This document shows positions 15,626 through 23,697 of a stretch of DNA of 25,695 bases, one piece after another. Positions within the stretch are counted from its first letter, which is position 1. The number at the start of each line of letters is the position of its first letter. A program made the translations under genes and the position numbers. The notes beneath the pieces are model-generated. The model was not told the DNA's origin and did not search any database. It was given only the letters and a program-made list of their open reading frames with translations. The stretch is taken from contig JAWOCZ010000227.1 of assembly GCA_046483565.1 (NCBI GenBank), positions 1-25,695 of the forward strand, written 5' to 3'. The DNA is from T1Sed10-7 sp046483565 (GTDB taxonomy: Bacteria; Actinomycetota; Nitriliruptoria; Nitriliruptorales; Nitriliruptoraceae).

Positions 15626-15639
15626 CAGCTCACCTGACC

Positions 15640-16240
15640 GGCCTGTCGTGGCTGCGCCCGAGCATCCGGCTCGAGCGCGTCGGACCCGTCGATGCGGGAC
15701 GCCAACAGGGCGACGAACCCGGCACGGGGGTGGGCGTCCCGCTTGGCCTGTCGGAGGTTGCGGACCATCACGAACCGCGGCCGTGAGGGTCCGGCCCCGG
15801 CGGAGATGTCCTTGACTGCCACGATGTCACTGCCACCGTCACGGTGGTGGAGGCTCCGGTGCGGAACCGGCCCTGCCGTGACCGGGCTGACCACCTCGGC
15901 GGCCCGGCCGCGCATCCGATCGGCGACGATGAACCCCGCCCTGGCTCAACACCTTGCGGTCGTCGTCGGACGCGAACCCGGCGTCAGCGATCCACGCGGT
16001 CCGGTGCGACCGTCGGTGTCGTCGGCGAGTTCGCCGTCCGCGGAATCGAGCTCGAAGTAGGTCGACGTCACGTCGATGCCGAGCCAGTGCCACAGCTGGT
16101 CGGGGACCCACACCCCACCGAGATCACCCGCCGCGAGAACCAAGATGCGTCCCCGGCTGCCCGCCAGCTGTTCAACCCGGGCGACGAGGGCGCTTCGGCC
16201 GAGCTGCAGGCCGAGTCGGCCAGCCCGGGGGTCGGCTGGT
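15640..16240 (-). pseudogene. Decayed IS1634-family transposase remnant
   Basis: Transposase blocks appear in the right order on the minus strand but in different reading frames. DVTSTYFELDSAD starts near 16074, RTAWIADAGFASDDDRKVLS spans about 15941-16003, and RFVMVRNLRQAKRD spans 15736-15777, followed by GSDALEPDARAQ. These match the DDE-transposase pattern of actinobacterial IS1634-type elements (TSTYFELD, VADRGFSS, RFVICHNPEQAERD). The stretch that normally separates an LW..LGI block from TSTYFE is missing, as is the following GHSKDHRPD region. At least two deletions and two frameshifts are therefore needed. The C-terminal part is also absent, and no clear terminal inverted repeats or target duplication were found. 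It lies between two SLH genes. Confidence 0.7.
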
Positions 16241-16244
16241 CCTC

Positions 16245-16285
16245 GTCTGTCCGCGCCGCTGGGAGAACCCGCGGCGCGGACAGAC
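16245..16285 (-). terminator. Strong hairpin downstream of amidase-SLH gene
   Basis: The 15-base arm GTCTGTCCGCGCCGC (16245-16259) pairs perfectly with 16271-16285. After one bulged T the stem continues as GGG/CCC closing an AGAA tetraloop, 18 pairs in all. It begins 11 bases after the amidase stop codon, so a terminator for that gene is the simplest reading. It also marks the edge of the transposase remnant. Confidence 0.7.
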
Positions 16286-16296
16286 CTATCGGCTTC

Positions 16297-18117
16297 TCAA
16301 TCGAGGCCGTGTGCCTGGCGCACGAGATAGACGAAGGTCGCCGTCGAGTCGCGCTGCACCGGATCGTTCGGACAGAAGTCGCCGCGGCCGCAATCCCCAC
16401 GGATGTCGAACTCCGCCAGGGTCATGATGCCGTCGTAGTGCGAATGGAAGATGGTGACGTCCGGATAGGGAGCCGGTGACTCGACCACCCGATCCAGGCG
16501 CTCCGCGAAGCTCCGGGACAGCAGCGTGGCCACCTGACCGCGTGTGAGGAACTCCCCGGGTCTGAAGGTCCCATCGTCATAGCCGATGAGCCAGCCCTGC
16601 TCGGCGAGGGCGTTGATCTCCGCCGAGTGCGTCTCCCCCACACGAACGTCGGAGAAGCGCGAGCCGGGGATCGGGGTGAGGTCGAAGGCCCGGACCATGA
16701 AGCTTGCGGCCTGAGCACGCGTCAACGTGTCATCCGGGCAGTAGAGGTTGAGCTCGCACCCATAGGTCACTCCCGCATCCGCCAGCGCCATGACCGAGCC
16801 ACGGTGGGGTGAGGTGGACTCGACGTCGGGGAAGCGCACGGCCAGCTCCTGTGCGTTGTCCCGGATCTGCGGCAGGAGACCATGGATCAGCCCTGGGCAG
16901 GAGGTCTGGCCGACATCCTTGTGCCCGATGATCGTGGGTCGCCAGGCGCCGCTTCCGACCTGGTCGGTCCAGCCGTTCGGGTCGATGCCGTGGATCGCCG
17001 ACTTGATCGCGATGACCTCTGTCAGTGCCTCGATCGCCGCCGCGGACGCCTGGACCTCAACGAAGTTGCCGATGACCGACACGCCGAAGGAGCCGGTGTT
17101 CCAGCCTGCGGCATGGGCGCCGATGACCCCGTTGGTGAAGCCCCCCTTGCGGCCCTCGTAGACCGTGCCGAAGCGGTCGACCAAGACGTTGTAGCCGATG
17201 TCCGCCCACCCGAGGGATCGGGTGTGGTAGCGGTGCATCGCGCGGACCAGCCCGGGCGCTTCCTCCCGGGTGTAGCTGTTGGCCACCGAGGAGGAACCGC
17301 TGTGGGCCGTGTGGTGGACGATGCCCATGTCGACGTCCTTGGCGATCCTGGTGTCCGAGCCGAGCGACTCGTCGGCGCCCCACTGGGCGCGAGAGACGAT
17401 CTCGAGGCCGTCCGCCTCCGCGGGTGAGCCCACTGCACCCTCCACGTGTCGCTCGACCGGCCCATCGTTGAGGTGCATCGAGTCGATGATGGTCACCTCG
17501 ACATCCTCCGGACTGGCGCCGACGACATCGAGTTGGAGGTAGCGGGCCTCGCCGACCCACACGGCATCGGTCTGCACCAGAGCGGCGGTCACCTGCTCCT
17601 CGCCCATGCCGGCATCCGGTCCGTCCTGGGCATCGAGGATGGTGGCCACGCCCCACTCGGTCCACACTTCGCCGTCCTCAGAGGAACGCAGGTGGATGGC
17701 GGTGGTGCTCGCCGGTGCGCTGAACCCGACGGCGCTGAAGGCGATCGGCGCCTCCAGTGGCACCGATTGCAGGGCCACCGCGGTGGCAGCACCGCTGGTG
17801 ACCACCTCGCCGTCGGCGACCGCGGCCCGATCGGCGGCGACCCCCTCGGCGACAGCGATACCCGAGATCGTCTCGCTCAAGGTGACGGGGGTGGTCCACG
17901 ACTCCGCCTGATCGAGCGGGACGAGCACGGCGACCACGGTGGCGACCACCAGCAGTCGGGCCGCTGCACGTCCTCCCCAGCCCGCCTGGGAACGCTGCAC
18001 GGTGCCACCACGCGGGGCGCCACGGACCGGCAGGCGTCTGCGGGCTCGACCGCCGCGGGTCGTGAGCGACGACGACAACGAGGTGGTCGCCGGGTTCAGG
18101 GAGGAACGCGTGGGCAT
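16297..18117 (-). CDS. Peptidoglycan-recognition-type N-acetylmuramoyl-L-alanine amidase with three SLH repeats
   Basis: The 606-residue product starts at an ATG with AGGTGA six bases upstream. A long basic N-region precedes a signal helix at about 52-70. Residues about 120-212 form a beta-rich domain often seen ahead of actinobacterial PGRP amidases. The amidase_2 domain (about 240-410) has SRAQWGADESLG, H268/H269 in IVHHT, Y309 in WADIGYNVLVDRFGTVYEGR, H399 in IIGHKD and C407 in TSCPG, a complete zinc site like T7 lysozyme. It cleaves between muramic acid and the stem peptide. Three SLH repeats follow from about 430 (TRAQA, TRGQV, QRDST); the first and third carry cysteine pairs (YGCELNLYCPDD, GDCGRGDFCPND). 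It diverges from the CAP-SLH gene. Confidence 0.92.
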   Translation of the reverse strand: MPTRSSLNPATTSLSSSLTTRGGRARRRLPVRGAPRGGTVQRSQAGWGGRAAARLLVVATVVAVLVPLDQAESWTTPVTLSETISGIAVAEGVAADRAAVADGEVVTSGAATAVALQSVPLEAPIAFSAVGFSAPASTTAIHLRSSEDGEVWTEWGVATILDAQDGPDAGMGEEQVTAALVQTDAVWVGEARYLQLDVVGASPEDVEVTIIDSMHLNDGPVERHVEGAVGSPAEADGLEIVSRAQWGADESLGSDTRIAKDVDMGIVHHTAHSGSSSVANSYTREEAPGLVRAMHRYHTRSLGWADIGYNVLVDRFGTVYEGRKGGFTNGVIGAHAAGWNTGSFGVSVIGNFVEVQASAAAIEALTEVIAIKSAIHGIDPNGWTDQVGSGAWRPTIIGHKDVGQTSCPGLIHGLLPQIRDNAQELAVRFPDVESTSPHRGSVMALADAGVTYGCELNLYCPDDTLTRAQAASFMVRAFDLTPIPGSRFSDVRVGETHSAEINALAEQGWLIGYDDGTFRPGEFLTRGQVATLLSRSFAERLDRVVESPAPYPDVTIFHSHYDGIMTLAEFDIRGDCGRGDFCPNDPVQRDSTATFVYLVRQAHGLD

Positions 18118-18587
18118 CGTCGGTCACCTAGTTCGCAGCGCGCCCGAGGCCGGCTGCGGTGCGTGTGGACGGAACGTGTGGGGGGCGAAACTGCCCGTAG
18201 ACGTGGCTCGTGGTTGCTCAGGTCCTACCAGATCCCGCGTCCTAGCCGGGTGGTCGTGACCGGACGGCGCCACTGCCAACACTGACGGACTCGAGCACAT
18301 CATCGGCACGAAAAGGCCGAAGCCTGACCTCGGATCACCGCTACGACAACCACCGACCCCGATACGTCCGTCTGCCGTGCGTGGAGTGACCACTTCCGGC
18401 TACAGGTGTGCTTCATGCGCACAAGAGCAACACCGATCACAGCAAGGGCAGGGTGCGCGACGTGTCTGATCAGTAGCACAGAGCGCTCTTTTCTGACGCG
18501 GAGAGTTAAGAGACGGGTCGAAGGAACCGATGACGTGGCCAGGACCTCGTCGTCCCCCGTTCTCGCTCTGCTCGAGAGGTGGCATCC
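18118..18587. other. Divergent intergenic region between amidase-SLH and CAP-SLH genes
   Basis: This 470-base non-coding stretch is the longest in the window and is locally richer in A/T around 18400-18540. It must hold promoters for both divergent genes. A ten-base palindrome AGAGCGCTCT at 18480-18489 followed by TTT is a possible operator or small hairpin. No confident -35/-10 pair or riboswitch core was recognised. Confidence 0.5.
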
Positions 18588-19589
18588 ATGCCCAGCTTGA
18601 GCCACGTCCTCCGCGTGGTGTTGCAACCGCTGCTCGTCGTCGGCTTGCTCCTCGCCCTGGTCGTCCCGGCGCCGGCGGCCCAGGCTTCCACCTCGACACG
18701 CGGACTGGAGCAGGACCTCCTCGCGCTCGTCAACGTCGAACGCGCCAAGCAGGGGCTCGGTGCGCTGACCGAACACGCCGACATCCGCACCGTCGCCCGT
18801 GAGCACAGCGCGGTCATGGCCAGCCAGGGGCGGCTGCACCACAACCCGAGCTTCTCCACCCAGATCACCGGATGGCAGCGCTTGTCGGAGAACGTCGGCT
18901 ACGGCCCCAGCGTCGAGTCGATCCACCGGGCACTGATGGACTCCGAAGGACATCGAGACAACATCCTGGACGACCGAGTGTCGGAGGTCGGCATCGGCGT
19001 CGTGGTCGAGGGCTCCCGCGTGTGGGTGACGCAGAACTTCCGGCGCCCCGCCGGCACGGTCACGCTCAGCGCGCCGTCGACCGTGTTCTTCGGCGACGTG
19101 AGTGGGGGTAGCGTCCACGCGGCCGCGATCCAGCACGTGTTCCAGGAAGACATCGCCGAGGCCTGTGGGGTCTCGCGCTTCTGCCCTGCTGACGCTGTCA
19201 CGCGTGGGGAGTTCGCGACCATGCTGGTCCGCGCTCTCCAACTCGACCGCCCCACCAGTGCCGCGGGGCTCTTCACCGACGTCAGCGGCGAGGTGGCCCT
19301 CGATGTGGAAGCCCTGGCGGCTGCCGGCCTGACCAACGGCTGCAACCAAGACGAATTCTGCGTCGACGTGCAACTGACCCGCGAGCAGCTCGCGAGCTTC
19401 TACGCCCGGGCGCTCAACCTCGAGCCCGCGCCGTCCCCGTTCCTCGACACCGGAGAGACCCACGGCGGATCGGTCGGCGCCCTGGCCGCAGCCGGGATCA
19501 CCAATGGCTGCAGGATCGACCGCTACTGTCCGACCGACCGGGTCACCCGAGCGCAGACGGCGTCGATGCTCTTCCGACACTTCGGCTGA
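18588..19589 (+). CDS. Secreted CAP/SCP-domain protein with three SLH repeats
   Basis: I choose the ATG at 18588, which has GAGAGGTGG about five bases upstream; a GTG at 18579 is the alternative. The 333-residue product has a signal peptide ending near residue 34 (AAQA). The CAP domain (about 38-155) has LLALVNVERAKQGLGAL, H73 in REHSAVMA, SENVGYG (E101) and the SEGHRDNIL block (H122), the usual cleft residues of bacterial SCP/YkwD-like proteins. The biochemical role of these is not settled. Three SLH repeats follow, with TRGEF, TREQL and TRAQT. All three have the cysteine pair (EACGVSRFCPADAVTR, NGCNQDEFCVDVQLTR, NGCRIDRYCPTDRVTR), the most regular set in the window. It converges on ugd with an 88-base gap. 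Confidence 0.9.
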   Translation: MPSLSHVLRVVLQPLLVVGLLLALVVPAPAAQASTSTRGLEQDLLALVNVERAKQGLGALTEHADIRTVAREHSAVMASQGRLHHNPSFSTQITGWQRLSENVGYGPSVESIHRALMDSEGHRDNILDDRVSEVGIGVVVEGSRVWVTQNFRRPAGTVTLSAPSTVFFGDVSGGSVHAAAIQHVFQEDIAEACGVSRFCPADAVTRGEFATMLVRALQLDRPTSAAGLFTDVSGEVALDVEALAAAGLTNGCNQDEFCVDVQLTREQLASFYARALNLEPAPSPFLDTGETHGGSVGALAAAGITNGCRIDRYCPTDRVTRAQTASMLFRHFG

Positions 19590-19677
19590 TCTGCCCGGCC
19601 GGATCGAGGGCGCCATCTCTCCGAGAGAGTCATGGCCTTCGGACCCCCGTGGAAGCCCGCTCCTGCCCCCGCTGCCC

Positions 19678-21003
19678 TCAACGACCGACGCTGGGCCTGC
19701 CCATCGCGTGGTAGTGCAGGCCCGCATCGAGCATCGCCCTGGGGTCGTAGATGTTGCGGGCATCGACGATGATGGGGTAGGCGAGCCGGTCGCGGTAGGT
19801 CGCCGGGGTGATCGCCGTGTACTCCGGCCAGTCGGTCGCGATAACCGCGGCATGGGCGCCTTCGAGTGCCTTCTCGATGGTGTCGACCTGCGGGAGATGA
19901 GGCTGCTCTTGCGCGAGGTTCGGCAACGCGATCGGGTCGTGGACCCGCACCTCGGCACCGGCTTCCATCAGTTCGTTGGCCAGGTGGACCGCTGGCGACT
20001 CCCGCAGGTCGTCGGTGCCCGGTTTGAAGGCGGCACCGAGGACCGCGACCGTCTTCCCGGACAGGTGCCACAGCTCACCCTCGAGCTTCGCGATCACCGA
20101 TGAACGCTGGGCGACGTTGATCGCATGGACCTCGTCGAGCAGGGCGAAGTCGTAACCGACCTGCCGGGCGAGGTGGGCGAACGCATCCACGTCCTTGGGG
20201 AAACAGGAGCCCCCGTAGCCGAGTCCGGCCTGCAGGAACCGGGAGCCGATGCGCACGTCGTGCCCCATGCCCTCCGCCACGACCTTGACGTCTGCCCCCA
20301 CGCGGTCACAGATCTGCGACACGGCGTTGATGAAGGAGATCCGCGTGGCCAGGAAGGCGTTGGAGGCGTGCTTGATCAGCTCCGCGGTGGGGACGTCGGT
20401 CTCGACGACCGGCATCTGGTCCTCGCGGACCAGCGTCGCGTAGACCTGTCGGAGCAGGTCACGGGACCACTCCGAGGACGTGCCGTACACGACACGATCG
20501 GGATGCAGGGTGTCCTCGACGGCCGCACCCTCCTTCAGGAACTCAGGGTTGGAGGCCACCTCTATCCGGTGCCCCGTGCCGAGTCGCTCGGACTCCCGTT
20601 GGATCACCTGCTCCAAGCGCCTGCCGGTGTTGGCCGGGACCGTCGACTTCTCGACGAGCAGCAGGTCCCGCGCTGCGTGCTCGACGACGGAGCGGCCGAC
20701 TGCCTCCACGTAGGACAGGTTGGGACCGCCCCCCGGAAGCGGCGGTGTGCCTACACAGACGAACACCACCTCGGCGTCCCGCAGAGCGGCGTCCGGGTCG
20801 CTCGTGAACGTGAGCCGGCCCTGCGTTGTGGCCTCGGCCATGAGCTCATCGAGCCCTGGCTCGAAGAACCACGCTTCACCACCCTGCATCTGCACGATCT
20901 TCGTGGCGTCGTCGTCGTAGCCGACGACCTGGTGGCCCCAACGGGCGAACGCAGCAGCTGACACGAGGCCAACGTGGCCGACGCCGATGACGGTGATGTG
21001 CAT
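19678..21003 (-). CDS. ugd: UDP-glucose 6-dehydrogenase
   Basis: The 441-residue product is a full-length UDP-glucose/GDP-mannose dehydrogenase family member. It has the Rossmann motif VIGVGHVGLVSA at the N terminus, FVCVGTPPLPGG, the EKSTVPANTG block, ASNPEFLKEGAAVEDTLHPD, K211 in ELIKHASNAFLATRISFINA, and the catalytic C267 in GLGYGGSCFPKD. The C-terminal NAD-linked domain includes VAVLGAAFKPGTDDLRESPA. The sequence pattern favours UDP-glucose over GDP-mannose. It makes UDP-glucuronate in the cytoplasm, a precursor for acidic surface polysaccharides. The ATG start has GGGGAG about ten bases upstream. It follows the lipoprotein and Wzc-like genes on the same strand. Confidence 0.93.
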   Translation of the reverse strand: MHITVIGVGHVGLVSAAAFARWGHQVVGYDDDATKIVQMQGGEAWFFEPGLDELMAEATTQGRLTFTSDPDAALRDAEVVFVCVGTPPLPGGGPNLSYVEAVGRSVVEHAARDLLLVEKSTVPANTGRRLEQVIQRESERLGTGHRIEVASNPEFLKEGAAVEDTLHPDRVVYGTSSEWSRDLLRQVYATLVREDQMPVVETDVPTAELIKHASNAFLATRISFINAVSQICDRVGADVKVVAEGMGHDVRIGSRFLQAGLGYGGSCFPKDVDAFAHLARQVGYDFALLDEVHAINVAQRSSVIAKLEGELWHLSGKTVAVLGAAFKPGTDDLRESPAVHLANELMEAGAEVRVHDPIALPNLAQEQPHLPQVDTIEKALEGAHAAVIATDWPEYTAITPATYRDRLAYPIIVDARNIYDPRAMLDAGLHYHAMGRPSVGR

Positions 21004-21118
21004 GTCTGGGCTACTCCCCGCGGATCGAAGGCCGTGGATATCTGGTGCCGAGGCTAGCCCTGGCGCTCACGCAGGTGTTCAGTCGCCACGGAACGCTGTC
21101 GGGCCAACCAGCGCAGGG

Positions 21119-21691
21119 TCAGTCGAGCACCGGGGCTCCGAAGGTGGCCGACTCCAGGACCCCCATCATCTCGTCGAGGTAGGCGAGGAACACATCGCTG
21201 ACGTCCTCGTCACCCGGGGTCGGCACCGGCTGGGCGAGCAGCACGATCGACCGGGAGGGGATCACGACGGCCATCTCGCGGGTCTGGACACCCTCGGTCT
21301 CGTACCGGTAGACGAGCTGTGTCGCCGGAACGTCGCCCTGCAGGGTCAGCGCCGCATCGGTCTCGATCTCCGCATCGAGCCGGGCCAGCAGCTCGCGCCA
21401 GTCGTCCGGCAGGGTCTCCGGCTCGTAGGTGAAGAACATGGCGACGACGTCGCCCTCGGGCCAGTCCGCCGGGGTCCCCGCGACGTCCCCGATCCCGATG
21501 TCCTGGTTCGAGATGCTGAGGCGGTCGTCCTCCTCCTCGAACACGTACCACCCGTCGGGCAGCTCCAGTTCCACGTTGCGCCACGTGACGGACGAGGGCT
21601 GATCGGTGCTGCAGGCCGACAGGATCAGTGCGAAGACACCGAGGCAGAGCACCACCAGCGAGGTGGCGCGCGGTGTGCGCAGCAGCTGCAT
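21119..21691 (-). CDS. Putative lipoprotein of unknown function
   Basis: The 190-residue product has a hydrophobic N terminus and a lipobox FALILSACSTD (lipidated Cys at about residue 27), so it is likely membrane-tethered outside the cell. The body looks like one alpha/beta domain: VTWRNVELELPDGWYVFEEE, AMFFTYEPETLPDDWRELLA, and a later TREMAVVIPSRSIVLLAQPV. This arrangement recalls PsbP/DUF1795-like lipoproteins, but I cannot name a family firmly. It sits 39 bases after the Wzc-like gene and 115 bases before ugd, all on one strand, which suggests a link to polysaccharide export or assembly. Confidence 0.75.
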   Translation of the reverse strand: MQLLRTPRATSLVVLCLGVFALILSACSTDQPSSVTWRNVELELPDGWYVFEEEDDRLSISNQDIGIGDVAGTPADWPEGDVVAMFFTYEPETLPDDWRELLARLDAEIETDAALTLQGDVPATQLVYRYETEGVQTREMAVVIPSRSIVLLAQPVPTPGDEDVSDVFLAYLDEMMGVLESATFGAPVLD

Positions 21692-21730
21692 GTCGGGCCT
21701 TCGACGTGGTCCGATATCGGCGTTCGGAGC

Positions 21731-23641
21731 TCAGGCCCGTCCGTCGTGCTCGTTGCGGTCCGGCTCGTCGAGGGCGGTCGTGTCGACGTCCGCCTCACCC
21801 CGGCCGCGTAGCTCGAGATCGTCGGCGAGCATGGCCAGCCGCGCCGTGGTGCGCAGCAGATCCTCGTCCCCCGCGGCGAAGAGGTCCGGTTCGGGCGTGT
21901 CGGCCGTGTCGGGCGTGTCGGCCGTCACGACCGGGGGCAGTCGGTCGGTGGGATCGTCCTCCTCGAGAGCGTCGCTGGAGGAGCCGTCTTCGGCCATCGC
22001 CGGGGCGGGCGCCTCGTCCGGCGTGTCACCCTCAGGGTGGTGCTCCTCGGCCGGTAGCTCGACGATCTCCTCGACCAGTGGCGCCTCATCGGGCTGCGTC
22101 AGCTCGTCCTCGAGATCGTGCGACGCCGGCAACGCCTCGAAGTGCTCGTCCAGAGGCTCGTCCTCGGCAGCAGCGATCGACATCGCCGTCGCTGCCGCAG
22201 CGGCCTCGAGCAGCTCGACGTCCCGCTGCTCGCCGGCAGGTTCCGTGCCGTCTCCGTCCTCGGCCCCCGATGCGGCCTCCGGGGCGGTGTCAGCCTCGAC
22301 CGCCAGGTCGTCCTCGGCACCCGGTGCGGCCTCCGCGGCGGTGTCAGCCTCGACCGCGAGGTCGTCCTCGGCGCCCGGTGCGGCATCGTCGAGCTCGTCC
22401 CCCGCTTCCTGCTCGGAGGCGATGGCACCGAGCCCGGCGGCCACCCCGGCGCCGGCGACACCGGCGGCCAACGGCCCCGCCAGCGGCACCGACGCAGCAG
22501 CGACGTCGGCTTGATCGCGGTCGTCGTCCGACACCTCGTCCGCCGGCACGTCGTCCGCCACGCGGTCTTCCGACACCTCGTCGTCCGCAACGCGGTCTTC
22601 CGGCACGTCGTCCGTCGCCTCGCCGGCCGACATGTCCTCGCCATCGGGCACCGCGACACGTTCACCCTCGGAGCCCGGCGCCACGACCGGTGCGGTGCCC
22701 ACGGTGGACGAGATGGCGCGCTTGCGCGTCCCCTGCAGCTCGGCTCCCGGCGCGACCGGCGGCGCCAGGCGCAGCGCCGTCTGCGTGTCCAGCAGCACCG
22801 CCTGTGCATGCGTGCCCGCCGCTTCCAGGGCATCGAGGCTCGCGATGAGGTCCACACGGGACGTCCGGTCACGCTCGACGACGACGAGCACGTGATCGAG
22901 AGCCGTGGCCGCCGCCACCACCGAGCGGCTCGCGGCCGTGGGCAACGAGACCAGCATGATGTCGAGATCACGGGGCAGTCGGCCAGGAAGCTCGGTGAGC
23001 GCCACCAGCGCCTCGGCGTGATCGCGTCCCGCCGACAGCTGGGCGAGCTTGAGGCCTGGCTCGAAGGACACGGCGTCCGCCAGGCGCAGCCCGTCGCGGA
23101 CCACCTCGACCAGACCCGCCTGCTCGGAACGACCCGACGCCAGATCGACCCTGAGGACACCGACCCCTTCGCCGACCAACGACCGCGCGATCGCGTCGGT
23201 CCAGGCGTTCGAACGCCGGGCATCCCGCCCAGCGGTCGCGAGAGCGAGCAGCAGGGGGACGCCCGGCTCCCGCACCTCGAGCACCGCGGTCGCCAGCGGC
23301 CCCGCGGACACCACGCTGGGATCGCGCGGCAGGACGGCCACCAGTTCACCGCCGGCAGCTGCCACGTGGCGCGGGCCACGGACGATCAGATCGGTCGCGT
23401 CGCTCGCCACGGCGGCTGCCAGGCCCAGCAGCAGGGCCGCCAGACCGATGGCTGCGCCGACCACGGGCGTCCGCGGCACGACCCCGGGGAAGAGCACGGC
23501 GGAGAGGGCGCCGACGAACACGACGGCCAGGACGACCGAGGCCAGCAGCACCCGCTTGCGGGACACGATGTCCAGACCCTCGACCAGCCACAGGGGCGGA
23601 TGCGAGGGTCGCTCGGATCGGTTCACGGGACGCTTGGCCAT
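21731..23641 (-). CDS. Wzc/CpsD-like membrane protein lacking a P-loop, with long acidic repetitive tail
   Basis: The 636-residue product has two membrane helices (about 31-51 and 60-80), then a cytoplasmic domain (about 95-285) whose order recalls bacterial tyrosine kinases of capsule export. VLRVDLASGR stands where Walker A' (VLLVDADLR) is expected, LDIMLVSLPTA at the Walker B position, and DHVLVVVERDRTSRVDL after it. The P-loop position reads ATAGRDARRSNAWTDAI and has no GKT/S, so ATP binding is unlikely. The remaining about 350 residues are acidic and low-complexity, with 18-residue repeats and a hydrophobic Gly/Ala segment near 385-408. There is no tyrosine cluster. A structural or scaffold role in polymer length control is inferred. 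The kinase relation is from pattern only. Confidence 0.55.
   Translation of the reverse strand: MAKRPVNRSERPSHPPLWLVEGLDIVSRKRVLLASVVLAVVFVGALSAVLFPGVVPRTPVVGAAIGLAALLLGLAAAVASDATDLIVRGPRHVAAAGGELVAVLPRDPSVVSAGPLATAVLEVREPGVPLLLALATAGRDARRSNAWTDAIARSLVGEGVGVLRVDLASGRSEQAGLVEVVRDGLRLADAVSFEPGLKLAQLSAGRDHAEALVALTELPGRLPRDLDIMLVSLPTAASRSVVAAATALDHVLVVVERDRTSRVDLIASLDALEAAGTHAQAVLLDTQTALRLAPPVAPGAELQGTRKRAISSTVGTAPVVAPGSEGERVAVPDGEDMSAGEATDDVPEDRVADDEVSEDRVADDVPADEVSDDDRDQADVAAASVPLAGPLAAGVAGAGVAAGLGAIASEQEAGDELDDAAPGAEDDLAVEADTAAEAAPGAEDDLAVEADTAPEAASGAEDGDGTEPAGEQRDVELLEAAAAATAMSIAAAEDEPLDEHFEALPASHDLEDELTQPDEAPLVEEIVELPAEEHHPEGDTPDEAPAPAMAEDGSSSDALEEDDPTDRLPPVVTADTPDTADTPEPDLFAAGDEDLLRTTARLAMLADDLELRGRGEADVDTTALDEPDRNEHDGRA
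22256..22385. repeat. 54-bp tandem repeat in the acidic tail
   Basis: Copies begin at about 22261, 22315 and 22369 (the last one partial), about 2.4 units, with few differences between copies. On the minus strand each encodes the 18-residue unit APGAEDDLAVEADTAAEA. The high DNA identity suggests recent duplication and possible length variation between strains. Confidence 0.85.
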
Positions 23642-23697
23642 CGGTGGACGACTCTACCGCCGACCACGGCCGCAACCGCGCACCTCGCTCCGCCGGC

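Noticed and set aside
18518..18560. GGAACC followed by CGTC as an ECF promoter for the CAP-SLH gene
   Set aside because: The spacing between the elements is longer than ECF promoters normally allow, so the match is weak.
19590..19677. Terminator between the convergent CAP-SLH and ugd genes
   Set aside because: Only a five-base TCTCT/AGAGA stem is visible, too short to call.
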